This document shows, in pieces, positions 1-7,577 of a DNA stretch of 12,933 nt. The notes under the pieces were generated by a model. The model worked only from the letters and a program-made list of their open reading frames with translations, was not told the origin of the DNA and did not search any database. A program made the position numbers and the translations under genes. Source of the DNA: JBBRDU01 sp038203615. Its GTDB lineage: Bacteria > Verrucomicrobiota > Verrucomicrobiia > Chthoniobacterales > UBA10450. Positions within the stretch are counted from its first letter, which is position 1, and each line of letters starts with the position of its first letter. The stretch spans positions 1 through 12,933 of the forward strand of contig JBBRDU010000089.1 of the NCBI GenBank assembly GCA_038203615.1, in the 5' to 3' direction.

Positions 1-1692
1 CTCACCGGAGGCAAGGGCGTGGATGTGGTACTCAACTCACTCGCCGCCGAAGCGATCCCCATGGGCCTCTCGTGCCTCGCGCAGTTCGGCCGCTTCATCG
101 AGATCGGAAAGCGGGACATTTACCAGAACTCCCGCATCCCCCTGTGGCCGATGAGGAATAATGCGTCGTTCCATGTGGTCGCGATGGACGCGATCTTCAG
201 TGGCGATGAAGAACAGCCGCGCCAGCTCCTGGAAAAGATTAGTGGCCTGATCGCGCAGAAGGCGCTGCGTCCGCTGCCGTTCCGCTCGTTTCCGGCCTGC
301 CGCATTGACGTGGCCTTCCGTTTGATGGCTCAGGGCAAACACACCGGCAAAGTAGTGGTGTCGTTTCCAGAGCCTTTTGTCGCGCGGCGCGGCGAGCCAT
401 TGGCTCCTGCCTTTGAGGTGAACCCGGACGGATGTTACTTGATCACCGGCGCGTTTGGTGGCTTCGGCAAAGTGTTGGCCGAATGGTTGACTGATTGTGG
501 GGCGCGACATCTGGTGCTGACTAGCCGAAGCGGCCCGGCCACGCCCGAAGCAGAACACTTTTTGGCTAATCTGCGCACACGCGGGGTGGATGTGCAGGTG
601 GTGCTGGCGGATGCCGGATCGCCGGAGGACGTAAAGCGGCTGCTGGCGGAGATTTCATCGGCCGGGCATCCGCTCAAGGGCGTGTTTCACCTGGCGATGG
701 TAATTGATGACGCGCCGATCGCATCGCTCACTCGCGAACGGATGCGCACCGTGCTGGCACCGAAGGCATACGGCGCATGGCTCCTGCACAAAGGAACGCT
801 CAACATGGAACTGGATTGCTTTGTGATGTTCTCATCCGTTTCGAGCGTCTTTGGCAACATGGCCCAGGCCAACTATGCGGCGGCCAACGCCTTTCTCGAT
901 TCACTGGCTCATCATCGCCGGGCCATCGGTCTGCCTGCACTCGCGATCAACTGGGGCGCTCTCGGCGGCGAAGGCTATGTGGCCCGCAACGAGCGGGTGG
1001 CTGAATACCTGACGCGCCTGGGCCTTGCACCCCTTTCACCGGGCGAAGTGGTTGGTCTCCTGGAGTCGTTCCTCTCCGCTGGCGTCACTCAGGAGACGGC
1101 TTTTCGAGTGGATTGGTCCAAATGGCGGCAGTCGCTCCGAGGCACCATGGAGAGTCCTTTGCTGGAACATATTATTGTGGCGGGCGCCGAAGGAGCGGAG
1201 TCCAGCGGCGCAAAAAGTGACTGGCGGCTCAAGATCGAGTCGTCGTCGCCGGAAGATCGCATCGATGTTATTGGACATGCGGTGCGAGATGTCGTGGGAT
1301 CGGTATTGCGCGTCAAGCCCGAGGGTCTGCAGGCCGACCAACCGCTCACGGACCTGGGGATCGATTCACTGATGGCCGTCGAGATCGAAAACTCGATCGA
1401 GAGCGCCATCGGCGTGACCCTGCCGCCAGCGAGCCTGATGCAGGCGCGCACGATCGGACAGATCGCAACCCTGATCGCCGAATACATGGGCGGCACCGCA
1501 GAGGTCAAGCCGTCCGCCACGTCCGAACTGCCCGCGAAACCGGCATCCACCGATGAGGTGGACTTGCAAGCGCTCTCCGATGACGCCGTTGATCGGTTGC
1601 TCGGCGATGCCACGTCGCCCGATCCCACGGAACTGGTGGAGGAAGACTCGATTCTCGAACCGTGCTTGTCCAAGACAACCGAGCGCGTCTGA
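1..1692 (+). CDS. Type I polyketide synthase, C-terminal part (ER end, KR, ACP); 5' end outside window
   Basis: The reading frame is open at base 1 and ends with TGA at 1690-1692, leaving 563 residues of a larger megasynthase. Residues 1-125 or so are the end of an enoylreductase: a GGKGVDVVLNSL nucleotide-binding segment followed by GRFIEIGKRDI, typical of PKS ER domains. A ketoreductase follows, with the NADPH loop TGAFGGFG at 445-468, catalytic Ser (codon 279, base 835), Tyr (codon 292, base 874) and Asn (codon 296) in the NYAAAN motif. An IDD triad at 703-711 sits where B-type KRs carry LDD, so an R-configured hydroxyl is predicted (inference). An acyl carrier protein follows, with phosphopantetheine Ser in GIDSL at 1366-1368. 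The acidic tail after the ACP contains LSDDAVDRLL, like C-terminal tails of other bacterial PKSs and possibly a docking element. With ER and KR present, the module probably makes a saturated or reduced extension unit. The KS, AT and DH cannot be seen. The gene overlaps the next one by 31 bp. Confidence 0.95.
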   Translation, partial: LTGGKGVDVVLNSLAAEAIPMGLSCLAQFGRFIEIGKRDIYQNSRIPLWPMRNNASFHVVAMDAIFSGDEEQPRQLLEKISGLIAQKALRPLPFRSFPACRIDVAFRLMAQGKHTGKVVVSFPEPFVARRGEPLAPAFEVNPDGCYLITGAFGGFGKVLAEWLTDCGARHLVLTSRSGPATPEAEHFLANLRTRGVDVQVVLADAGSPEDVKRLLAEISSAGHPLKGVFHLAMVIDDAPIASLTRERMRTVLAPKAYGAWLLHKGTLNMELDCFVMFSSVSSVFGNMAQANYAAANAFLDSLAHHRRAIGLPALAINWGALGGEGYVARNERVAEYLTRLGLAPLSPGEVVGLLESFLSAGVTQETAFRVDWSKWRQSLRGTMESPLLEHIIVAGAEGAESSGAKSDWRLKIESSSPEDRIDVIGHAVRDVVGSVLRVKPEGLQADQPLTDLGIDSLMAVEIENSIESAIGVTLPPASLMQARTIGQIATLIAEYMGGTAEVKPSATSELPAKPASTDEVDLQALSDDAVDRLLGDATSPDPTELVEEDSILEPCLSKTTERV

Positions 1693-3020
1693 AGCAATGG
1701 CTCGAGAGCGGAGAGATCCGCCTCCAGCCGCTGACATTTCCCCAGCGGGAATTGTGGGAGGCGTCGCCCGTAGCAGCGGCGGATGTGTCCAATAACATTT
1801 GCGCTGTCATTCAAGCACGCGGCTTGGTGACACCGCAGAGCTTCGAGGTGGCGTTGCAAAAAGTGGTCGACCGTCAGGAGGTGTTTCGCCTGTCGTTCCT
1901 GCCTGGCAAGGATCAGCCCATGCAGATGATCCGGAATGCTGGCAAGCCGACGCTGAAGGTCCACGAACTCCCGGCCTCGCAACAAAAGCCAGAAGCGATA
2001 GAGGAACTGGCCGGGGAAGTTTTCAGCAAGCCCTTCGATCTGGTGCAGGGCCCGCTCTATCGCGCGGAGGTGTTCCGTCGCGCCGCTGATGACCATGTGC
2101 TGGTGTTTGCGATTCACCATGCGATTGCCGATGGCTGGACATTGGGCTTGTTCTTTCAAGAACTGTGCGCGGCTTACCTGAATGGGATAAGAGGTGTGCA
2201 CTCCTTCCAGGCTCCCGTGCCGCTCTCTTATACGGAGTGGGGTGCAGCCGAGCGTGCTTTTTGGCAGCCCGAGAAACTGGAAGAACGAACTATCTTTTGG
2301 AAATCTTGCCTGGCTGGGACACGCCGACTCTGGAGCGCGCCCGCCGGGCCGAATACAGTTTCGGGAGAGCGAGACCGCTGGATTTCGCTCGTCCCAGCCG
2401 ACCTGGGCCGCGCGGTGCGGGAGCTGGCCCGACTTAATGGCGCCACCCTCTTCAGCACGCTCCTGACCGCGTTCCAAATCGCTCTGTCCAAGTGGACGGG
2501 CGCTGACGACATTCTCGTCGGCACCCCGGTTGCGAATCGAGGCAAACACGCGGTGCGTGAGACCATGGGCTACTTTGCCGGCATTGTGCCGCTGCGCGGT
2601 CAGGTTGACGGGAAGCGGACGTTCTCCGACGGCCTTCGCGCAGTGCATCAGGCAACCGCCGATTCCTTCGCCAACGCCATGCCCTTTGCCGAACTCGTGC
2701 AGGCTTTGGGCGATCCGCCGTCGCCTGCGCGTAATCCTATTTTTGAGGTGCGTTTCGCCCTGCAAAACCATCCCATTCCGGATATCGCGCTGCCGGGTAT
2801 GTCGCTTCAGTTCAAGGTACGCTCCACTGGCACCGCCCGTTTCGACCTTGGCTGCGAGATCAACGAGAAAGGTGACGAACTGGAAGTGGTGTGGCTCTAC
2901 CGGCCGAACCTGTTTCCCGTTGGTGATATTCAGAATCTAGGCGAACTTTATCAGGCCGTGCTGGCAAGCGCTTGCCGCTCACCCGAAAGCCAAACCGAAA
3001 CGGTTATGACCAGTCTGTGA
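1662..3020 (+). CDS. Freestanding NRPS-type condensation domain protein
   Basis: This 452-residue protein is about the length of one condensation domain, and no adenylation or carrier domain is attached. The N-terminus has LTFPQRELW, matching the first condensation-domain core motif. The active-site motif HHAIADG is intact at residues 152-158 (2115-2135), with the second His as the expected catalytic base. GTPVANR near residues 287-293 matches the later core motif. Family members join an acyl chain on a carrier protein to an amine or alcohol. Standalone members work on carrier-bound donors and free or carrier-bound acceptors. The neighbouring PKS ACP is the obvious donor here (inference). The start is GTG at 1662, inside the PKS gene. 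No earlier start codon is available in this frame, and later ones would remove the first core motif. A GGAGG lies 19 nt upstream, too far for a normal ribosome binding site, so translation is probably coupled to the PKS gene. Confidence 0.93.
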   Translation: MLVQDNRARLKQWLESGEIRLQPLTFPQRELWEASPVAAADVSNNICAVIQARGLVTPQSFEVALQKVVDRQEVFRLSFLPGKDQPMQMIRNAGKPTLKVHELPASQQKPEAIEELAGEVFSKPFDLVQGPLYRAEVFRRAADDHVLVFAIHHAIADGWTLGLFFQELCAAYLNGIRGVHSFQAPVPLSYTEWGAAERAFWQPEKLEERTIFWKSCLAGTRRLWSAPAGPNTVSGERDRWISLVPADLGRAVRELARLNGATLFSTLLTAFQIALSKWTGADDILVGTPVANRGKHAVRETMGYFAGIVPLRGQVDGKRTFSDGLRAVHQATADSFANAMPFAELVQALGDPPSPARNPIFEVRFALQNHPIPDIALPGMSLQFKVRSTGTARFDLGCEINEKGDELEVVWLYRPNLFPVGDIQNLGELYQAVLASACRSPESQTETVMTSL

Positions 3021-3979
3021 TCACCTATATCCAAACAACCGAGGAATCGATCGAACAGCCTCATTGGGTGAGTCGTTCGGCATTCCACTTCGTTACCTTC
3101 CTCTTTTTCTTCACCGAAATTGCGCTCGCAGCGGTCTTGTATAGCGGATCGTCGCTCTGGCTGGCAGTGCCGCTTGTCCTGGTCGCCAGCCATCTTATGC
3201 ACGGGTCCCTCGTCGGTTTTCACGAAGCGTCCCACGGCCTGCTGAGCCGGAGCCGCCGCTTCAATGAGATAGAAGGCATCCTCCTTGCGACCCTGAGTTT
3301 CACCAGCTTCAGCCTCTATCGCGCCGCGCACCAATTGCATCACGCACAGCTGGCCACCGAGCGTGACGAAGAACTCTGGCCGTTCGTCCATCCTGGAAAG
3401 CCACGATGGGAACGGATTCTCGCCGCCTTTCTCGAACTCACCGCTGGCTTGCTCTTCACGCCGTCCTTATTCCTGCGCACTTTCCTGCGGACCGGTTCAC
3501 CGATTCGCAGCAAGAAAGTTCGGCGGCGAATTTGGACCGAACTGGTCTTGATGTTCGTCGTATGGATCGGGATCGTATCCGCCGTCACGTATTGGCACGT
3601 GTGGCCCTACTTTTTGTGGATGTATCTGGCGCCTGCGATTCTGGCCGCGAACCTGCAAAGTTGGCGCAAATACATCGAGCACGTTGGGCTGACTGGCAAC
3701 ACGGTCAACAGCTCCACGCGGAGCATTGTAGCGCAGGGCTGGATTGGCCGGCTGGTTGCCTTCAGCCTGCTCCATGAGCCTTTTCATGGTGTGCATCACA
3801 AGCGCGCCGGGTTGCCGCACGCGGAACTTCCTCAGTTCGCTTCGGAACTCCTGCCCGTGGCTCCCGAAGAACGGGCTCCCTACCAGAGCTATCGACATGC
3901 ATTGTTGGACTTGCTCCGTAGCCTTGCCGACCCCCGTGTCGGCGCCCAGTGGCGCGCTGCAAGCCCGGTTCGGGCATAG
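3017..3979 (+). CDS. Membrane fatty acid desaturase/hydroxylase family protein
   Basis: This 320-residue membrane protein has the three histidine boxes of the fatty acid desaturase family: HEASH (residues 69-73, 3221-3235), HQLHH (105-109, 3329-3343) and HGVHH (257-261, 3785-3799). These residues bind a di-iron centre that uses O2 to desaturate or hydroxylate a lipid-like chain. Hydrophobic stretches lie near residues 16-60, around the first box, and at 175-210, consistent with an inner-membrane enzyme. The chosen start is GTG at 3017, which forms a GTGA overlap with the stop of the condensation gene. An in-frame TTG at 2972 would add 15 polar residues. The coupling places it in the PKS operon, so its substrate is probably the PKS-derived chain or its ester or amide (inference). 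It could instead be a carotenoid- or sphingolipid-type hydroxylase, because the family is broad. Confidence 0.92.
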   Translation: MITYIQTTEESIEQPHWVSRSAFHFVTFLFFFTEIALAAVLYSGSSLWLAVPLVLVASHLMHGSLVGFHEASHGLLSRSRRFNEIEGILLATLSFTSFSLYRAAHQLHHAQLATERDEELWPFVHPGKPRWERILAAFLELTAGLLFTPSLFLRTFLRTGSPIRSKKVRRRIWTELVLMFVVWIGIVSAVTYWHVWPYFLWMYLAPAILAANLQSWRKYIEHVGLTGNTVNSSTRSIVAQGWIGRLVAFSLLHEPFHGVHHKRAGLPHAELPQFASELLPVAPEERAPYQSYRHALLDLLRSLADPRVGAQWRAASPVRA

Positions 3980-4330
3980 AGTCTCGGGGCTGAATCATCG
4001 CCTCGGCCATTTTCCCGCCAAGCTGTCTGGAGGAGAAAGCCCGGCAGTGGGTCAGTTTGAAAAATAACGTCTTTCCCCATTCTTGGTTCCGTAGATTCCC
4101 GCCTGACTTCTGACTTCTCGTCCGGTTTTCTACTTTGTAATTTTCTTCCGGTGAAGTTGCTGGCGGAAGGGTTTCTATAGCAGGGTCGAACCCGTAGAAA
4201 AAGTGAATTTGGCGCTGACAAACCGCAGAGCGGGGATTAGGTTTTGAGTTGTAAGCGTATCTGAAATTGTCAAGGAACTGGCCAATCAGGATGCCGATGT
4301 CGCCCTGTGCAACCAAGCCGCGCTCGAGGG
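3980..4330. other. Non-coding, degraded stretch after the PKS operon
   Basis: No convincing gene is seen on either strand. Open frames here lack recognisable motifs and a plausible start with a ribosome binding site. The only structure noted is a perfect tandem duplication of the 7-mer TGACTTC at 4104-4117. On the minus strand the transporter remnant stops resembling its family at about 4331, so this stretch probably replaced the lost 3' part of that gene. Confidence 0.6.
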
Positions 4331-4952
4331 CGCGCTGATGCTTGGCCGCATGGATTCCGAAAATGAACAGCGCAACGGTCGCGGGGATGATCGCCTCGAA
4401 CACGCGCACTGGCGAGATGCCGGCGATCCACATCATCGTAGTGGTGGTGTCGCCCAATACGCTCCAAGTGCCGCCGGCGTTGGATGGCGGCAACAAAAGC
4501 GATAAGCTCTTTGGCACGAAATAGTTGATGCGCCATTGCGCACCGATCAGCGCTCCAGCGATGTTGTCGAGAAATGCGGAAAGGATCCACACAATCGCCA
4601 ATAACACGAAACCGCCTCTCCAATCGTGCGGAAGGAATTTCGGCAACAGCATCGGTACGTGGCTCTTCTCGAAGTAACGCGACAAGAGGGCAAAACCCAT
4701 CAGCAACTAGAGCAGATTCGTAAGGATGACCCACTCATGGGCCAAGTGACCGAAAAAACCGGCGAGGCCCGAACCCGTCTTGAAGCCGGTGAACTCAATC
4801 TTGTAAATCGCAATCACGGCCAAGCCGATAAGCGAGACGCGCAACGTGTAATGATGGAAGAACGCAACGCCAAGTAACGTGAACCCGAACAACACAAAAT
4901 CGAACGGAATTCCGAACATCGTGACCGCGAAAACGCTGATCATCCGTTTCAT
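4331..4952 (-). pseudogene. Truncated citrate/ArsB-NhaD-type ion transporter pseudogene
   Basis: Read leftwards from ATG at 4952, the frame encodes a hydrophobic N-terminus (MKRMISVFAVTMFGIPF), then HEWVILTNLL, and stops at TAG (4709-4707). The same frame resumes directly with LLMGFALLSRYFEKSHVP. It continues through SAFLDNIAGALIG and later SNAGG and GDTTTTMMWIAG, which I recognise from bacterial transporters annotated as citrate transporter (ion transporter superfamily). Between 4540 and about 4486 the family-like sequence (AMAHQLFRAKELIAFVAAI) is in a different frame. That implies a one-base loss near 4540 and a second small deletion near 4483 that restores the frame. Homology ends near GIHAAKHQRA at 4331, so roughly the C-terminal half or more is missing. 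Nonsense codon, two frameshifts and truncation make this a dead gene. Sequencing error could explain the point lesions but not the truncation. Confidence 0.82.
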
Positions 4953-5037
4953 CTAAGAGCCGCCATCGCAAGCCGCAATCGAAATTGAAAACTGCCGGCC
5001 TTACATGCGGTTCGGACCCTAGAATACGTCGAACAAC

Positions 5038-5096
5038 CGTGTTGCTCGGCTACATCATGACTCTCCTGTCACGGGCATTCATCGGTCTCGCGTGGC
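5038..5096 (+). pseudogene. 59-bp fragment of an exoD-like gene, left arm of inverted repeat
   Basis: Read rightwards, this stretch encodes VLLGYIMTLLSRAFIGLAW. It matches the C-terminal VLLGYIMTLVSWAFIGLAW of the intact ExoD-like protein encoded on the other strand. The DNA is identical at 57 of 59 positions to the reverse complement of 6965-7023. The differences are at 5066 (C for G, Val to Leu) and 5072 (C for T, Trp to Arg). Similarity stops abruptly on both sides, and no exoD start or stop is nearby. It is therefore a fragment left by duplication or rearrangement. Confidence 0.85.
5038..5096. repeat. Inverted repeat, left arm (partner 6965-7023)
   Basis: The 59-bp arm is inverted relative to 6965-7023 and differs at two positions by direct comparison. 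The arms enclose 1868 bp holding the whole SLC13 permease gene and the last 44 bp of exoD. Confidence 0.9.
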
Positions 5097-5110
5097 ACCG
5101 ATGTCGCGCC

Positions 5111-6901
5111 TCACCGGGCATGGAGTGGCCAGACCAGCGGCACGAGCGCGATGGCGATACCGTAGATGAGGAGCGTCAGCGGGGAGCCCACTTTGAGGAA
5201 ATCTGCGAAACGATAGCGACCCGGGCCATAGACCATCAGACACGAGGGCTCGAGCGGGGTGAGATAGGAGCAACTCGCGGCGACGGCGATCATCATCGCA
5301 AATGTGCGCGGATTAAGCCCGAGCCCGAGCGCGGTCTGGAGCGCCACTGGCAGCACGACAATCGCGGCGGCCTGGTTGGACATCGGCTGGGTCAGTAGGA
5401 CGGTGAGGGCGAAGAACGCGGTCAACAGCCACAGCGGATGGTGCGCGCCCGTCAGCGAGACGATCGCCGCGGCAAGGTATTTTGCCGCGCCAGTGTGTTC
5501 CATTGCCACGCCGAGGCCAAGCATGCTGCCGATAAGAATGATGGCTTTCCATTCGACGGCGGCGTAGGCCTCATCGGGTGTGATGCAGCGTGCGACAAAG
5601 ACCAGCAATGCGCCGAGCATCACCGCGAGCGGGAGCGAGAGGATGCCGAAGGTCGTGAGCGCGAGCACGCCGACGAAGATCGCGATGGCCAGCGGGGCGC
5701 GCCGGCGACGCGGGCGTTTTTCTTCCATTGGCTGCATCGGGCCGAGAATTCGGAAGACATTGTCATCATGCAGGCGCGCGATATTTTCGCGCTGGCCCTG
5801 GACGAGCAAGACGTCGCCAAGCTGAAGCGACGCCTGGCTGATTCTGCGGACGACGTTGGTGCCGTGATGATTGATGCCGAGGACGTGCAGGCCGTAGCGG
5901 TCGCGGAAACGATGCGCCTTCAAAGTCCGACCGAGCAGCGGCGAGCCCGGGAGCAGAACCGCTTCGACGAGCGCTGTCTCTTCACTCGTGAGATCGGGAT
6001 CGGAAAGGTGCGCGTCGGCTTTGATCTCGATGCCGGCGGTGTCCTTGATTTTAACGATGTCCTCCTCGCTCGCCTCGACCAGCAGGATGTCGCCGGGTTT
6101 GATCACCGTGTCCGCGCGCGGTGTGGGGTCTTCCGCTTTCTCGCGGATGATCTGCAAGACGTCGAGGCCGAGTTCCCGATCGAGACGCGCTTCGCCGAGC
6201 GTTTTGCCCGCCAGTGGCGAGTCCGGGTTGATGACGATTTCGCTGAGATAAGGACGCAGGCCGAACTTCTCGGTTAGCTCCTTGGGTCCGGCGCGCTCGG
6301 GAATGAACCTGCGCGCGACAAACATGTAAACCACCCCCGCGATGGCGATCGGAATACCGACGGGCGCGAGTTCGAACATGCCCATCGGCGGCATGTCGTG
6401 TGCGGTCAACATGCCGCTCACAACCATGTTTGTGGACGTGCTTATAAGTGTGACCGAGCTGCTGAGGATTGAGGAAAAAGCCAGCGGCATGAGCAGCTTC
6501 GAAGCGTTCACGCCCGATTTTTTCGCGATTCCGAAAACGACCGGCAGGAAAAAGGCCGTTGATGCGGTGTTGCTGATGAACGCGCCTATGCCCGCTGCGG
6601 CGATCATCACGACCCAGAGAAGGTGGTTGGGATCGTCGCCGGTGTGCCGCAGCACTGCGCGGCCCGCCAGCTCGACGACTCCGGTGCGCTGGAGCGCTGC
6701 CGTCATGATGAGCAGGCCGAGGATCATGATGACCGCGTCACTTCCGAAGCCGGCAAATGCCTGTTTCGCGGGCAATAGCCCGGTGAACACAAGCGAGAGC
6801 AGCACGCCGAGCGCGATCACATCCGGCGAAATGCGCTCCCACGCAAACAGCGCCAGTGCGACCGCGAGGATACCCAGGAGCAGGATGATCTGAGGCGTCA
6901 T
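5111..6901 (-). CDS. SLC13-family permease with two TrkA-C (RCK-C) domains
   Basis: This 596-residue protein has the split architecture of bacterial SLC13/DASS-type permeases with a soluble insert. Residues 1-200 are hydrophobic and carry an SNTAST motif (110-115) and a re-entrant-like STSTNM. Residues about 213-295 and 302-386 are two TrkA-C-like domains, each with a PGD-ILLV or LGDVLLV turn. A basic linker (EEKRPRRRRAP) follows, and residues 400-596 are hydrophobic with a second motif, MSNQAAAIVV (507-516). Family members import dicarboxylates, sulfate or other anions, usually with Na+. TrkA-C domains usually bind small ligands that gate transport. The substrate cannot be told from sequence. 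ATG at 6901 is preferred over upstream in-frame codons because it begins at the first membrane segment and lies 19 nt after the exoD stop. It is the last gene of the leftward operon. Confidence 0.92.
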   Translation of the reverse strand: MTPQIILLLGILAVALALFAWERISPDVIALGVLLSLVFTGLLPAKQAFAGFGSDAVIMILGLLIMTAALQRTGVVELAGRAVLRHTGDDPNHLLWVVMIAAAGIGAFISNTASTAFFLPVVFGIAKKSGVNASKLLMPLAFSSILSSSVTLISTSTNMVVSGMLTAHDMPPMGMFELAPVGIPIAIAGVVYMFVARRFIPERAGPKELTEKFGLRPYLSEIVINPDSPLAGKTLGEARLDRELGLDVLQIIREKAEDPTPRADTVIKPGDILLVEASEEDIVKIKDTAGIEIKADAHLSDPDLTSEETALVEAVLLPGSPLLGRTLKAHRFRDRYGLHVLGINHHGTNVVRRISQASLQLGDVLLVQGQRENIARLHDDNVFRILGPMQPMEEKRPRRRRAPLAIAIFVGVLALTTFGILSLPLAVMLGALLVFVARCITPDEAYAAVEWKAIILIGSMLGLGVAMEHTGAAKYLAAAIVSLTGAHHPLWLLTAFFALTVLLTQPMSNQAAAIVVLPVALQTALGLGLNPRTFAMMIAVAASCSYLTPLEPSCLMVYGPGRYRFADFLKVGSPLTLLIYGIAIALVPLVWPLHAR

Positions 6902-6920
6902 AAGTGGCGGACTTTCACAG

Positions 6921-7577
6921 CTAGAAAATATCGAATAGCTTTTCGACGCCCTTTGCTCCAAGCAGCCACGCGAGACCGATGAATGCCCATGACACGAGAG
7001 TCATGATGTAGCCGAGCAACACGAGGAGACCGTCTCGCTCCATCATTCCCGAGGCCAGGCACACCACCGCCCATGCTGGGATGGTGTTGGTGAAGGGAAT
7101 CGGCAATGGCAGCAAAAGCAGCAGACCGCCCGAGGCGATGCCGAGGCCAATCAAGTTCATCATTCCAGGCCAGCGCCGGAGAAAATGCATTCGCGGCCTA
7201 ACGAACTTTTCCATCAGGCGTGCGAATTTCGTCGCGCCCTCGAGCAGCTTTGCGACGCGCTTCGGAGAAATGCTCCTGCGCCGGATGAATTGCGGCAACC
7301 ACGGTTTCTGTCCGGCCGCAATCCGGATGCCGATGAGGAAAACCGCGATGCCGAACGGCGTGGAAAGCCCCGGCACGGGGATGAAACAAAACGGCAGCGC
7401 CAGCAGAAGAAGCAGCATGGCGAATCCACGGCCCTTGAGCGCCTTCTCCAATTCGTCCACGGTTAGCGACCGTCCGGATGAACGGGCGCGCAGCGCCTCC
7501 AGATCGGACGACAGTCGCAACGCAGGCATCCTCTCAAGTCCCATCTGTTCCACGCGCTTCAATGTGTAACCATTCAA
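6921..7577 (-). CDS. exoD: ExoD-family membrane protein
   Basis: This protein of about 218 residues has the ExoD family pattern. A short amphipathic N-terminus (LTVDELEKALKGRGFAML) is followed by a hydrophobic helix with the proline-rich FCFIPVPGLSTPFG. A basic loop (RRRSISPKRVAKLLEG) comes next, then helices around LLLLLPLPIPFTNTIPA and LGYIMTLVSWAFIGLAW. ExoD was named for exopolysaccharide production in rhizobia, but its biochemical role is not known. The start is a choice. TTG at 7577 has GGAGG eight bases upstream (7590-7586) and forms a TTGA overlap with the phospholipase stop. ATG at 7592 would add five residues but has no clear ribosome binding site. It sits between the phospholipase D gene and the permease gene in one operon. 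Its 3' part is the source of the inverted-repeat fragment at 5038-5096. Confidence 0.9.
   Translation of the reverse strand: MNGYTLKRVEQMGLERMPALRLSSDLEALRARSSGRSLTVDELEKALKGRGFAMLLLLLALPFCFIPVPGLSTPFGIAVFLIGIRIAAGQKPWLPQFIRRRSISPKRVAKLLEGATKFARLMEKFVRPRMHFLRRWPGMMNLIGLGIASGGLLLLLPLPIPFTNTIPAWAVVCLASGMMERDGLLVLLGYIMTLVSWAFIGLAWLLGAKGVEKLFDIF
6965..7023. repeat. Inverted repeat, right arm (partner 5038-5096), inside exoD
   Basis: This arm is part of the intact exoD-like coding region, coding for the last transmembrane segment, so it is the source copy. The left arm is a displaced copy carrying two substitutions. Confidence 0.9.

Noticed and set aside
1089..2771. Long minus-strand open frame opposite the PKS and condensation genes
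   Set aside because: The plus-strand proteins have intact catalytic motifs over the same bases. The minus-strand product has no domain pattern and is a GC-bias shadow.
3963..3975. Hairpin GCCCG-GTT-CGGGC at the end of the desaturase gene as a terminator
   Set aside because: It lies inside the last codons and no T tract follows, so it is probably chance in GC-rich DNA.
4185..4200. GGTTCGACC-like sequence on the minus strand as a tRNA T-arm
   Set aside because: A 5-bp stem with a 7-nt loop cannot be formed, and no acceptor, D or anticodon arm is nearby.
5438..6277. Plus-strand open frame opposite the SLC13 permease
   Set aside because: It is a highly charged, motif-free antisense shadow of the TrkA-C and membrane coding region.
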